From positions 62,001 to 126,000 of the forward strand of contig CALRQL020000005.1 in NCBI GenBank assembly GCA_943370295.1: a stretch of 64,000 nt of DNA. Reading direction: 5' to 3'. The notes below the pieces were generated by a model. It saw only the letters and a list, made by a program, of their open reading frames with translations. It did no database searches and was not told the DNA's origin. A program made the position numbers and the translations under genes. Positions within the stretch are counted from its first letter, which is position 1; the number at the start of each line of letters is the position of its first letter. Below are positions 33,777 through 44,300 of the stretch, piece after piece. The DNA is from SB11 sp943370295 (GTDB lineage: Bacteria > Bacteroidota > Bacteroidia > UBA8524).

Positions 33777-34487
33777 TCAATTAAGATAAAAAAGCGTTTG
33801 ATTGTTTTGGGCTGAATCGAAAAAATTAACCGGCTGTTGCCCTTCAACTCCGTCAAGGGTATTTAGACTCCTTAGCGTAGCTGTATAATAACCATTCAGG
33901 TATTGGCCGTTGCCGTGAAAGCCGTTGTTTTTGTAATCTATTAATTCTATCACTCCGTCGTTGTTATAATCAGTAATGTACAACGCATCGGGCAGCCAAT
34001 TCGTTTGCAACGTAGTAACACCCATGGTTTCATCCGTATCTATCACTACTAATGTGCATTTAGCCGAAAAAGTCCCCATAGCCTGCGGGTCGCTCAACAC
34101 AAGCACAATAAAGCCACTTTGCAAAACCGGCACGTACAGTAAAGCATCTAATTGCAGGCGAGCCCGTTGCAAACTCAATGGAAGCATCCATGTTTTACCT
34201 CTATAGCCAAGGCTTGGCGTAACAACTATGGCAATGTTTTCCCCACTGTCATTGCTCTCGTATTCAGGAAACAAGGGAACAAACAGGTGGCTTATGATTA
34301 TACTATCGCCCTTATAAACAAAGTTGGTTTGGTTAGTTGTTAACGATACCGTATCTATTTTAGGCGGAGCAGGATATACAGTTTTCAACAAGTCTGCAAT
34401 TTTGGCAAAGCCCTGTTTATGAGGTTTCTTTTGGCCGCAAGCGGCCACAATAACAACAACCAATACCGCCAACCAACTACAACGCAT
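33777..34487 (-). CDS. lipoprotein with a possible FG-GAP/VCBS-like segment
   Basis: 236 aa. Signal peptide and lipobox in SWLAVLVVVIVAAC (VAAC). The segment DALYITDYNNDGVIELIDYK contains the Asp-x-Asn-x-Asp-Gly pattern of calcium-binding integrin-like repeats. It overlaps nothing and starts 6 bp before the end of the gene at 34493, which lies upstream on the same strand, so they are probably one operon. Function unknown. Confidence 0.65.
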   Translation of the reverse strand: MRCSWLAVLVVVIVAACGQKKPHKQGFAKIADLLKTVYPAPPKIDTVSLTTNQTNFVYKGDSIIISHLFVPLFPEYESNDSGENIAIVVTPSLGYRGKTWMLPLSLQRARLQLDALLYVPVLQSGFIVLVLSDPQAMGTFSAKCTLVVIDTDETMGVTTLQTNWLPDALYITDYNNDGVIELIDYKNNGFHGNGQYLNGYYTATLRSLNTLDGVEGQQPVNFFDSAQNNQTLFYLN

Positions 34488-34492
34488 AGCTT

Positions 34493-35173
34493 TTATTCTT
34501 CACCCTCAAATCTGGCCCTAAACCCAACTTTTGAAGTATTAAACCCTGAGTTATAGCTGTTGTAATTTTTTTGTTCAACTGTAATAATGTTAAACATATC
34601 AAACGGCGGCACCAGTAAATCATTATTAAGGCAATGCAGCATGCACTCTTCCAGTATTTTGTTGGTGTACATTTCATTCATTTCTAAGGCAGCAAAATCG
34701 TTGTACAAAAAGTTAAACGGGCGGTTGCCATCCATAAAAAAGTGCCGTTCACGGTTCACAAACAAGCGGGTGATGAGCGAACCCATATCTCCCCCTCTAT
34801 TGTATTTCAGTGAGTCTGAAAGAAAGTTATATACCTGTATCAGCCCACAATATTCACGCAACGGGTCTTCTTTTACATACGGAATCTTGTTTATCGTGTG
34901 CCCGCTGTCAAAATCAAAGATATTGGTGTGCATCATAAACACCAGCGTATCCCCTCCAAACTTCAAATGGGCTTCAAAAGGGCCTACCTCAGTAAATTTC
35001 ACATCAAGATTTTTGTGCAGCCCTTGTATTTGGTTATTCAGGTTTTGCTCGTATCCCTGCATCACTTTTTTAAACTCGGCCATTACTTCAACAGTGGCCT
35101 GATAGGCTTGTTGCTTTGCTACCGATTTATTGCGCATTATATCTACAATCTCTTCAATACGGGTTTTAGACAT
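34493..35173 (-). CDS. conserved cytoplasmic protein, unknown function
   Basis: 226 aa, no signal peptide and no membrane segment. It begins with a helical region (ATVEVMAEFKKVMQGYEQNL) and continues with mixed alpha/beta sequence (LKFGGDTLVFMMHTNIFDFD; IQVYNFLSDSLKYNRGGDMG). I do not recognise a family. The lipoprotein gene at 34487 begins 6 bp after its stop, so they are likely cotranscribed and may work together. The divergent KAP NTPase gene begins about 100 bp upstream. Confidence 0.65.
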   Translation of the reverse strand: MSKTRIEEIVDIMRNKSVAKQQAYQATVEVMAEFKKVMQGYEQNLNNQIQGLHKNLDVKFTEVGPFEAHLKFGGDTLVFMMHTNIFDFDSGHTINKIPYVKEDPLREYCGLIQVYNFLSDSLKYNRGGDMGSLITRLFVNRERHFFMDGNRPFNFLYNDFAALEMNEMYTNKILEECMLHCLNNDLLVPPFDMFNIITVEQKNYNSYNSGFNTSKVGFRARFEGEE

Positions 35174-35248
35174 TTTTCAAGGATTAATTTATGGTACGCA
35201 AAGTTTAGTTGTTTGTACATAAAAACAAAGAGAGTTTGCACAAAGCTT

Positions 35249-35256
35249 TATATTTG
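35249..35256 (+). promoter_or_regulatory. TAnnTTTG -7 element for the KAP NTPase gene
   Basis: TATATTTG, 15 nt before the ATG at 35272. Confidence 0.5.
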
Positions 35257-35271
35257 ATTAAATACTATTTT

Positions 35272-37806
35272 ATGCCCTATTCATTGTCAAAATTTAAATC
35301 AACGATAAATAATACGTACTTGAGTTTGATAAAAAATCGTATTCATATCTTCCTAAGTTTAATAGCTATATATATAATTTTCCACAGACCAATAGAAGAT
35401 TTAATTGAAATTGTTTTTGTAAACAAGATTCTTTCAAAGGTTTATCCTTCTGTACTAATCAATGTTATTTTTTTTGGTGCCGGAGCTTTATTTATTCTAG
35501 TATCGATTTTTAAAGGACTGTCCTACTCACGCACTATTATAGTTTCTGTATTATTTATATTAATTATATACACCTCGTATAGGTGTTTTTCTGATAGATG
35601 GGAATTAGTCTCACTTTATGGGTTTACTCCTATTAAATATTTGGATATCATTTACTTGTATGCCGTTGGGTTGGTAATAAGTTTCTTTAAACCGGAAAAA
35701 GAACTCGCCAAGAATACTGAAAACTCCTTTTTCTATGATGCTCCAATAAGCTCTGATGGGAAAGACTTGTTAGGGTTTAAAAAATACATTGAAGTACTTG
35801 CAACAAAAATAAAAGACACCCACTACAAAGAAGCCTTTGCTATTGGTATTAATGGGAAGTGGGGATCGGGGAAAACATCTTTCATAAACATGCTGAAAGC
35901 ACATTTTGAAAAAGAAGATGTAATCGCTATTGACTTTAACCCTTGGGATAGTTCAACCCCAATTGGCATTATTCAGGATTTTTTTGACAGAGTTGAAGAA
36001 GAACTTCACCCTTATCGGCCATCATTAGCAAGATTGTTACATAAGTACTCTAAAAAACTTATAGAGCTAAATGACTCGGAGGTTACGCAGGCTATTAATG
36101 CCATTATTGGGAGCGAATCATTAAGTGGGTTAAAAGACAAGATTGAAACTGACTTAAAAGCCATCAATAAAAAATTACTCATCTATATTGATGATTTAGA
36201 TCGTTTGGATAAAAAAGAAATCATAGAAGTAATACGACTAATAAGAAACACTGCAAATTTTTACAACACATTTTTTATTGTAGGCTATGATAGAAGCTAT
36301 GTGTTAAAGGCTCTACAAGATTTTAATTCTCACAATCATGAACGATTTCTTGAGAAAATTTTCCAAGTAGAAATAACCCTACCGCTCTATGATAAAAGTA
36401 TTTTAAGAGCCGAACTCAAAGAAAAACTAACCACTATCTATCCTGATTTTGATATAGATTTTGGAGGAGATTTTATCGGGTCAGTTTTAGGAAAACCCTA
36501 TTATCTTGATGTTTGGCTGGAAAACCTTAGAGATGTTACAAGACTTGCCAACTCTTTGGCTATTAACTTTAAGCAACTCAAAGGAGAAGTTGTTTTCCAT
36601 GATTTTCTTCGTTTTGAAATGTTACGTCTTAAGTACCCATCTATCTATGAGTTATTGTTTAATATGACTGCTAAATTTTTAGTCAGGCAAAACAAATCCC
36701 TTCAACCATCGAATCTTTATACGTTAAATAAAAAAGAATTTGAAGATTACTTAACAAATAATATAGAGCCCCTAGCTATTGATAAAACTGCCATTGATAA
36801 AATTGTTGATTTGGTAGACGGGATCTTTCAAGACGGCTATTTTACACCCACAACTGGTAGCTACTTATCTGTTAGATACCCCAGTAAATTTAGAAGGTAT
36901 TTTGCGTATGGGCTATTAGATAGTGAGCTCTCAGAGATTGATTTTAGTAAGTCTCGAGAACTTGACATTGATGGATTTAAATATAAATTAAAAGAATGGG
37001 TTGATAAAGGGCTCACACCCCAAGTTCATTCTAGGCTTAAAGAAATAAAGGACTTTGATAATAAAGACGACTTTGAAAAAATAATTACAGGCATCTTTTA
37101 TTTAGCAAACCTAAAAGAGAAGTCTGTGAGCAATCAGTTCCATAGGAGTGGTATAGTGTGGTATGACATTGGAGACCTAATTGATAAAATGGTGAATTAT
37201 GATGGTGAAATTGGTAAAAAACATTACGCTAATATTAAAGAATATAACGAGTTCGTGGAATCCTTTTTTAAAGATGCAGTAAGCCCATACTTGTTTGAAT
37301 CATCGTTAGCGAATCTTTTATATTGGAGAGATCTCAAAAGTGAGTATTTCCCTATAGCTAAACCAGAACTAGAAACATTCATCACAGGCTATCTAGAAAA
37401 ATATTGCAATGAATCAGATAAAATAGATGCAAATATTTGGGAGTTATATCGTAACTGTACTTTAATCGAATGGGAGCCAACAGGCAACAACAGTCAAGTG
37501 TCTAAAACGCGGAAGGCAAACAATGCTGATGATATTTTTAAAAATTTCATTCTCAACAAAGACCTTGACGGCTTCTTGGCTACCATAATAACAGGTGATT
37601 TTGACCCTAATAGATTTTATATAAGCGAAATTGTCCTCTCTCTTTTTTGCAACTACAATAACTTCAAACAAGTCTTAAATGAGCAAGATGATGGAAAGTG
37701 GGAATATTTAAAAGAATTTAAAGAGTTTTTTGCCGAGCTAGAAAAACATAATTTTTCTAGGCGGGTTGCTTTCGAGTTTAAAACAATAGATTTAACAAGA
37801 AAGTAA
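35272..37806 (+). CDS. membrane-anchored KAP family P-loop NTPase
   Basis: 844 aa. N-terminal transmembrane segments occur at about residues 23-40, 57-80, 86-105 and 120-140 (for example IFLSLIAIYIIF; LINVIFFGAGALFILVSIF). The KAP NTPase domain follows: Walker A GKWGSGKTS at about 195-203 and Walker B LLIYIDDLDRLD at about 302-312, then IRNTANFYNTFFIVGYDR. The remaining 500 residues are helical and unassigned. KAP NTPases include the plasmid phage-exclusion protein PifA. The gene is clearly more AT-rich than its neighbours and is monocistronic, suggesting recent acquisition. The TTG at 35209 is rejected because the -7 element follows it. Confidence 0.82.
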   Translation: MPYSLSKFKSTINNTYLSLIKNRIHIFLSLIAIYIIFHRPIEDLIEIVFVNKILSKVYPSVLINVIFFGAGALFILVSIFKGLSYSRTIIVSVLFILIIYTSYRCFSDRWELVSLYGFTPIKYLDIIYLYAVGLVISFFKPEKELAKNTENSFFYDAPISSDGKDLLGFKKYIEVLATKIKDTHYKEAFAIGINGKWGSGKTSFINMLKAHFEKEDVIAIDFNPWDSSTPIGIIQDFFDRVEEELHPYRPSLARLLHKYSKKLIELNDSEVTQAINAIIGSESLSGLKDKIETDLKAINKKLLIYIDDLDRLDKKEIIEVIRLIRNTANFYNTFFIVGYDRSYVLKALQDFNSHNHERFLEKIFQVEITLPLYDKSILRAELKEKLTTIYPDFDIDFGGDFIGSVLGKPYYLDVWLENLRDVTRLANSLAINFKQLKGEVVFHDFLRFEMLRLKYPSIYELLFNMTAKFLVRQNKSLQPSNLYTLNKKEFEDYLTNNIEPLAIDKTAIDKIVDLVDGIFQDGYFTPTTGSYLSVRYPSKFRRYFAYGLLDSELSEIDFSKSRELDIDGFKYKLKEWVDKGLTPQVHSRLKEIKDFDNKDDFEKIITGIFYLANLKEKSVSNQFHRSGIVWYDIGDLIDKMVNYDGEIGKKHYANIKEYNEFVESFFKDAVSPYLFESSLANLLYWRDLKSEYFPIAKPELETFITGYLEKYCNESDKIDANIWELYRNCTLIEWEPTGNNSQVSKTRKANNADDIFKNFILNKDLDGFLATIITGDFDPNRFYISEIVLSLFCNYNNFKQVLNEQDDGKWEYLKEFKEFFAELEKHNFSRRVAFEFKTIDLTRK

Positions 37807-37816
37807 TTTTTAAAAC

Positions 37817-37848
37817 AAAACCCGCCTGCAAAAACTACAAGCGGGTTT
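37817..37848. terminator. convergent terminator between the KAP gene and FG-GAP paralog 1
   Basis: AAAACCCGC, loop, GCGGGTTTC. Confidence 0.65.
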
Positions 37849-37869
37849 CATAGAATTTATCGGGAATGT

Positions 37870-40800
37870 TTATTTCAAAAACACTTTCACGGTTTTGTAA
37901 ACGTTGTTGCCGTTTATTTTTACTAAGTAGTACCCTGTTGATATTCCGTTTACGGTTAGGGTTTGTAGTTGGTTGCCTGTGAAGCTTACGGGGGCTTGTA
38001 CCGTTCTGCCCAACAAGTCCATTACTTCTACCGTATAGTTTGTTGTGTTGGGTGCATTGATGGTAATGGTGTTACCCGTGCTACCCACATATACAGGAAC
38101 TTTGTTTTCGGTTACTTCTTCTACACTTACGCCGCTTTTCTTGCTGAAACGTAGTTCAAAACGGTTGGCTGTATTGCTTAGGTCGTGGGCAAAGGTGTAG
38201 TCGCCGTTGCTAAGGTCGTGTTTAACTCCGCTTTGTTTGTCTGCCAACTCTACGGTGATATCCGGAGTCATGTTTTCTGTGGTGAAGCTGAAGGTGTATT
38301 GTCCTGCTTCTTTGGCTTCAAAACTTAGTTGGGCTGACTGGTTTTCTATGGTGTTCCTCACTTCTTTGTTTGCCTTTCTGCCTTCTAATACAAAGTATAG
38401 GTTAGGAGCTACCAAATTGGGGCGTTTATTACCGTCCATCACATCGTAGCCGTTGGTGGCGTTATCATCCGTATAAAACTTCACTTTGTCTGTTTTGCCG
38501 TTTTTGTCGCTTACTTGTACTTGTACAAAGTTGGGCAGGCTGGTTTTATCAAAGTAGTTAACCAAGCTGTCGGTAGTTCTTGCACTGTTTTTAAGAGTGA
38601 TGCTGGTGTTGTTGCTGGTTACTTCTATCAGCATCGGGGTAAAGGGAGGGATTACTCCGTTATCCGTACCGTCAAATACTTGGTAAGCTCCTGCGCTTTG
38701 GTTGTATAACCATACTTGGTTGCCTTGTACACCACCACTGTTAATGGTGATGTTGTTATCGTCCCAAGTAAATCCGCTGGGCCATGGGTTGCCTATGTAA
38801 TGCCAGCCTGTGGTATCGGTACGTGAGCCGGTGCGGGTTAAATTGGCATGGGTATAGTCGCTGGTACCTCTGTAAGTTCCTTGGATATCCAAGGTAAGGG
38901 GTAAGGGATTCGCCCAGCTGGAAGTTCCACCCATGTAGATGGAGTAGGCTGTATCACCAAAGGCTTCGCTCGTTCCTGAGGGTATAGTCCAAAAGGGTGA
39001 AGTTTGTTCGTTAAAATAATATACGGTGGCAAAGTCATTATCGGGAGTACCGAAGTTCAGCACTACATCGTCGTTTACTTGTGCCAAGGTAGCTCCGCTT
39101 ACCGGTGAGTTTACTGGTCTCCAATCGGCTCCGCCTCCTGCTATCAGCATTTCTGCAGTTAGGTTGCCGCTTAGGGTACCTGTTCCCGTTCCTGCTATCT
39201 GGCCATAAGTGGTGGCTCCCGTGGCTTCTAATTTTAGTTTGTTATTGGTGGTTAGGGTACCTGAGCTTAAGGTCAATACTCCGTTGATGCCTAAGGAATC
39301 TTGTATGGTGGCTCCTGCGCTGTTGTTCAGTTGCAGGTTGCCGGTAGTTCCGGTGCCGTAAATGTTTTGGGCTGAAGAACCGTCTAATACTATTTTACCT
39401 ACTCCGCTTACGGTTCCGTTGTTGGTGTAGTTGCTCTTTATGCTTAAATCGCCGCTTAAGCTGGCGGTGGTTCCGCTATTCACCGTTAGGCTATTTAATA
39501 CTGCACCGGAAGCTATTGTAGCCGTTCCGGCTGAAATAGTACAAGCGCAAGATACGGTAGAGCCGCTGGGGCTGCTACCTACCCAACCGTTGTTGTATTC
39601 AAGTTCGCAGATACCATTTTGAAAAAAGTAGGCCGCTCCGGCATTGCTTTTATAGTTTCCGCCGGCGCTGTCCCAGTCGTTACCTGCACCTTGTGTACCA
39701 GCGCTTATTAATGCATACGTTCCGTCAACTGCCACTGCAGTGCCAAAACGGTCACCGGCAACACGGGCACTGTCAGTATCAGGCGGGCTTAATTTTTTGC
39801 TGTAGCCCCAAACGCCGTTGCTTTTTGTAAATTGGTAAGCAGCCCCCGATGTAGATTTGTAGTTAACACCAGAGCTGTCCCAATCCTGTTGTGAAGCTCC
39901 TACTATAATATAGTTCCCACTAATATCTAAAGAATTACTAAAGCCATCGCCAACTTTCCTTGCACTGTCGGAGGTATTCGTGGGTGGAGTGAGTTTTTTC
40001 ACATATCCCCATACACCGTTATTGCGTTCAAAAATGTACGCCGCGCCGGCTTGTAGGGCCAAATTACCCCCTGCACTGTCATAATCTTGCCCAACAGATC
40101 CTACAACAAGCGTAGTACCTTGTAAACTTAAGTTCTGCCCAAATTGGTCGCTGCCTACCCTTGCACTATCTGTATTGGGCGGGGTTAGTTTTTTAGCATA
40201 CCCCCACACCCCGTTCCTTCGTTCAAATATATATACCGCACCGGCCAAACTTTTAAAGCTGCCGCCTGCACTGTCCCAGTCCTGCCCATTGGCGCCCACT
40301 GCAATATAATCGCCGCTAACCGCTACTGATGCACCAAAGTTATCACTGGCAACCCGGGCACTATCGGTATTGGGCGGGGTTAGCTTTTTTTGAAAGCCCC
40401 ATGTGCCGTTTACACGTTCGTACACCCACGCTGCACCCGCATTGCTTTTAAAGTTACCGCCGGCACTGTCGCGATCATGGCCCGGGGCACCCACTACAAT
40501 AGTAGTTCCATCTATGGCCACCCTTGTACTAAACTGGTCGGCTCCTTGTCGGTCGGGTGCAGTGATTTTTTTCACTTGCGTCCATGCACCAACACTGTTT
40601 CGCTCCCAGATATAAGCAGCTCCGGCAGAACTCAAAAAGGTGGTTGGGCTTGAAGTTGAGTCATAATCATGGTCGCGGGAAGCTACCACACAATAATCAC
40701 CACTGATACCTACAGAAAGACCCATAAAATCACTTGCAACACGAAAACTGTCCGTTGCTCCGCCGCTCGGCGACAGTTTTTTTACCCTGCCCCATACACC

Positions 40801-41061
40801 CGTACTTGGGTTGCGCTCCCATATATAGGCATTACCGGCACCACTTTTATAATTGGTTCCGGCAGAATCCCAATCAGAATCGGCCGAGCCTATAATAGCA
40901 TAATTGCCACTAAGGCTTACAGATAACCCGAAGTTATCACCGGCTACGCGAGAACTATCGTTGTTTCTTCCGCTGATTTTTTTGAGATAATTAAAATTTT
41001 GGGCATAGCTTCCGAGCCAACTAAGCATAATAAAGCCCGTGAGCAATAAAAAATTTTTCAT
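37870..41061 (-). CDS. T9SS-secreted FG-GAP propeller protein, paralog 1
   Basis: 1063 aa. Signal peptide MKNFLLLTGFIMLSWLGSYA. Seven FG-GAP-like units of about 65 residues (for example DNFGASVAVSGDYIAVGANG then QDWDSAGGSFKSLAGAVYIF) should form a seven-bladed beta-propeller. A beta-helix-like stretch (SGVGKIVLDGSSAQNIYGTG), a beta-rich region, and a C-terminal T9SS sorting domain (VEVMDLLGRTVQAPVSF; GYYLVKINGNNVYKTVKVFL) follow. It is secreted through T9SS and probably surface-bound; ligand unknown. It is a tandem paralog of the gene at 41336-44500. Confidence 0.85.
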   Translation of the reverse strand: MKNFLLLTGFIMLSWLGSYAQNFNYLKKISGRNNDSSRVAGDNFGLSVSLSGNYAIIGSADSDWDSAGTNYKSGAGNAYIWERNPSTGVWGRVKKLSPSGGATDSFRVASDFMGLSVGISGDYCVVASRDHDYDSTSSPTTFLSSAGAAYIWERNSVGAWTQVKKITAPDRQGADQFSTRVAIDGTTIVVGAPGHDRDSAGGNFKSNAGAAWVYERVNGTWGFQKKLTPPNTDSARVASDNFGASVAVSGDYIAVGANGQDWDSAGGSFKSLAGAVYIFERRNGVWGYAKKLTPPNTDSARVGSDQFGQNLSLQGTTLVVGSVGQDYDSAGGNLALQAGAAYIFERNNGVWGYVKKLTPPTNTSDSARKVGDGFSNSLDISGNYIIVGASQQDWDSSGVNYKSTSGAAYQFTKSNGVWGYSKKLSPPDTDSARVAGDRFGTAVAVDGTYALISAGTQGAGNDWDSAGGNYKSNAGAAYFFQNGICELEYNNGWVGSSPSGSTVSCACTISAGTATIASGAVLNSLTVNSGTTASLSGDLSIKSNYTNNGTVSGVGKIVLDGSSAQNIYGTGTTGNLQLNNSAGATIQDSLGINGVLTLSSGTLTTNNKLKLEATGATTYGQIAGTGTGTLSGNLTAEMLIAGGGADWRPVNSPVSGATLAQVNDDVVLNFGTPDNDFATVYYFNEQTSPFWTIPSGTSEAFGDTAYSIYMGGTSSWANPLPLTLDIQGTYRGTSDYTHANLTRTGSRTDTTGWHYIGNPWPSGFTWDDNNITINSGGVQGNQVWLYNQSAGAYQVFDGTDNGVIPPFTPMLIEVTSNNTSITLKNSARTTDSLVNYFDKTSLPNFVQVQVSDKNGKTDKVKFYTDDNATNGYDVMDGNKRPNLVAPNLYFVLEGRKANKEVRNTIENQSAQLSFEAKEAGQYTFSFTTENMTPDITVELADKQSGVKHDLSNGDYTFAHDLSNTANRFELRFSKKSGVSVEEVTENKVPVYVGSTGNTITINAPNTTNYTVEVMDLLGRTVQAPVSFTGNQLQTLTVNGISTGYYLVKINGNNVYKTVKVFLK

Positions 41062-41335
41062 AAGTACTTTAGCAGTTATTTATTTCAATAACAAAGGTGT
41101 ACTTATAAATTAGTTGTTGCTACATACGTAATCAACCGTTTTTTGTTTAAACCAGATACTTACGTATAAAATAATACACACTACTAAGTATGATTACTTT
41201 TTAAATCGCGATTTTATTTTAAATTTCATGTAGCTTCTTTAAAAAAATAAACTCGATATTATAACTATAAACATAACACAGCCCCAAAACAATTAATGCT
41301 CTGGGGCTGTGCTGGGATATTTTCAGTGGGTTTGG

Positions 41336-44300
41336 TTACCTCAAAAACACTTTCACAGTTTTGTAAACATTGTTGCCGTTTATTTTTACTAAGTAGTACC
41401 CTGTTGATACTCCGTTTACGGTTAGGGTTTGTATTTGGTTGCCTGTGTAGCTTATCGGGGCTTGCACCGTTCTGCCCAACAAGTCCATTACTTCTACCGT
41501 GTAGTTTGCTGTATTGGGGGCATTGATGGTAATGGTGTTACCCGTGCTACCCACATATACAGGAACTTTGTTTTCGGTTACTTCTTCTACACTTACGCCG
41601 CTTTTCTTGCTGAAACGTAGTTCAAAACGGTTGGCTGCGTTGCTAAGGTCGTGGGCAAAGGTGTAGTCTCCTTTGGTTATATCGTGTTTGGCGCCGCTTA
41701 ATTTATCAATCAATTCTACCACAATATTTTTCTCCATATTTTCATGCGCAAAGCTCACGGTATAAGTGCCTGCTGTTTTTGCCTCAAAATTCAAAGAAAG
41801 TGGCTCGTTTTCCTGTGGAAGAGTGTTATAAACCAGCTTGTTGGCGTTTTTATCCTGTTGCACAAAATACAGATTGTGTATGCCGGGGTTCATCATTTTA
41901 TTACCGTCCATTGCATCGTAATTGTTAGCAGCATTGGCATCGGTATAAAATTTGGCTTTGTCCGTCCATCCGTTGGCATCAGCTACTTCCATCTCTACAA
42001 AGTTGGGCAGGCTGGTTTTATCAAAGTAGTTTACTAAGCTGTCGGTTGTTCTGGCACTGTTCTTTAAAGTGATGCTGGTGTTGTTAGAAGTTACTTCTAT
42101 CAGCATCGGGGTAAAGGGAGGGATTACTCCGTTATCTGTTCCGTCAAATACTTGGTAAGCTCCTGCGCTTTGGTTGTATAACCATACTTGGTTGCCTTGT
42201 ACGCCACCACTGTTAATCGTGATGTTGTTATCGTCCCAAGTAAATCCGCTGGGCCATGGGTTACCTATGTAATGCCAGCCTGTGGTATCTGCACGTGAGC
42301 CTGTACGAGTGAGGTTGGCATGGGTATAGTCGCTGGTACCTCTGTAAGTTCCTTGAATATCCAAGGTAAGGGGTAAGGGATTCGCCCAGCTTGAAGTTCC
42401 ACCCATATAGATAGAGTATGCACTGTCGCCAAAAGCTTCGCTCGTTCCTGTGGGGATTGACCAATAGGGAGAAGTCTGTTCGTTAAAATAATATACGGTG
42501 GCAAAGTCATTATCGGGAGTACCGAAGTTCAGCACTACATCGTCGTTTACTTGTGCCAAGGTAGCTCCGCTTACCGGTGAGTTTACCGGTCTCCAATCGG
42601 CTCCGCCTCCTGCTATTAGCATTTCGGCAGTTAGGTTGCCGCTTAGGGTACCTGTACCGGTACCTGCTATTTGCCCGTAGGTGGTTGCTCCCGTAGCTTC
42701 TAATTTTAGTTTTCCATTGGTGGTTAGGGTACCGCTGGTAAGAGTAAGTACTCCGTTGATGCCTAAGGAATCTTGTATGGTGGCTCCTGCGCTGTTGTTC
42801 AGTTGCAGGTTTCCGGTAGTTCCGGTGCCGTAAATGTTTTGGGCAGAGGTACCGTCTAATACTATTTTACCTACTCCGCTTACGGTTCCGTTGTTGGTGT
42901 AGTTGCTCTTTATGCTTAAATCGCCGCTTAGGCTGGCGGTGGTTCCGCTATTCACAGTTAGGGTTTTTACAGAGGCTCCTGATGCAATAGTTGCCGTACC
43001 TGCCGTAACGCCGCAATTGCAGTTTCCGGTTGAACTGCTAGGGCTACTACCAGCCCAACCATTGTTGTACTCTAGCGCACATGGTGCTTTTTCAAAAAAA
43101 TAGGCTGCCCCGGCATTGCTTTTATAATTACCTCCAGCACTATCCCAGTCTTGTACACGTGCGCCAATTACACTGTAGTTTTCGCTAATTGCGGTAACAG
43201 TTCCAAAGAAATCAGCACCTACTCTTGCACTGTCTACATTAGGAGGTGTTAGTTTTTTAGCATACCCCCATGTCCCGTTTCTTTTTTCCCAAACGTAAGC
43301 CGCCCCCGCGGTGCTTTTGTAGTTACCACCGGCACTGTCCCAATTTTGCTGGTAAGCGCCTACTATAATATAATTACCGCTGATAGCTACTGAATTGCCA
43401 AACTGGTCGTTAAATCCTCTGTCATTGTTGGTAGCAGGTGGGGTAATCTTTTTCACATACCCCCATACTCCATTATTACGTTCAAAAATATACGCTGCTC
43501 CAGCAAAGTTTAAAGAATTTGCCCCCGCACTATCCCAATACTGGCCTGGTGCACCCACTACCAATGTAGTACCACTAATAGATAAAGAAGAGCCAAAGGC
43601 ATCGCCTGCTACCCTTGCGCTATCGGTATTAGGGGGAGTAAGCTTTTTTGCATAGCCCCAAACCCCATTCCTGCGTTCAAAAATATAAACAGCACCGGTT
43701 GAGGCTTTGTAATTGCCCCCTGCACTGTCCCAATCTTGGCCACCAGCATTTACAACGGCATAATCACCGCTTATAGCTACCCTTGAGCCAAACTGATCGT
43801 TGGCCACCCTTGCACTATCGGTATTGGGCGGGCTTAGTTTTTTGGCAAAACCCCAAGTGCCGTTTACCCGTTCGAATATATAGGCTGCACCGGCTTCGAA
43901 TTTATAATTTCCGTTTGCGCTGTCTCTGTCTTGTGTTTGTGCGCCAACAATTGCTGTAGTTCCGCTTATGGCAACGTCTGAAGAAAAATTGTCGCCCAGG
44001 GCACGGTCTGGGGCGCTTAGTCTTTTTACCTGTGTCCAAACCCCTGCGCTGTTTCGCTCCCATATAAATGCAACCCCCGAATTAGTTAATGTACTGCCGC
44101 CGCCCGAAGAGTCTCGGTTGCTGCCTGTGCTGGATACAATACAATAATCGCCACTAATGGAAACAGTAGTCCCAAAGTTATTGCTTGCCGCCCGTGCGTT
44201 TGTGCCTCTGGGTGTCAGCCTTTTTTTCATTTCCCAAACTCCGGTACTTGTGTTGCGTTCCCAAATGAATGCAGCGCCTGCATTGTTGGCTAAGTTGGCT

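Noticed and set aside
35272..37806. A multi-gene defence island around the KAP NTPase
   Set aside because: Its neighbours are T9SS proteins and an unknown cytoplasmic protein/lipoprotein pair; no restriction, CBASS, retron or toxin genes are visible within 10 kb.
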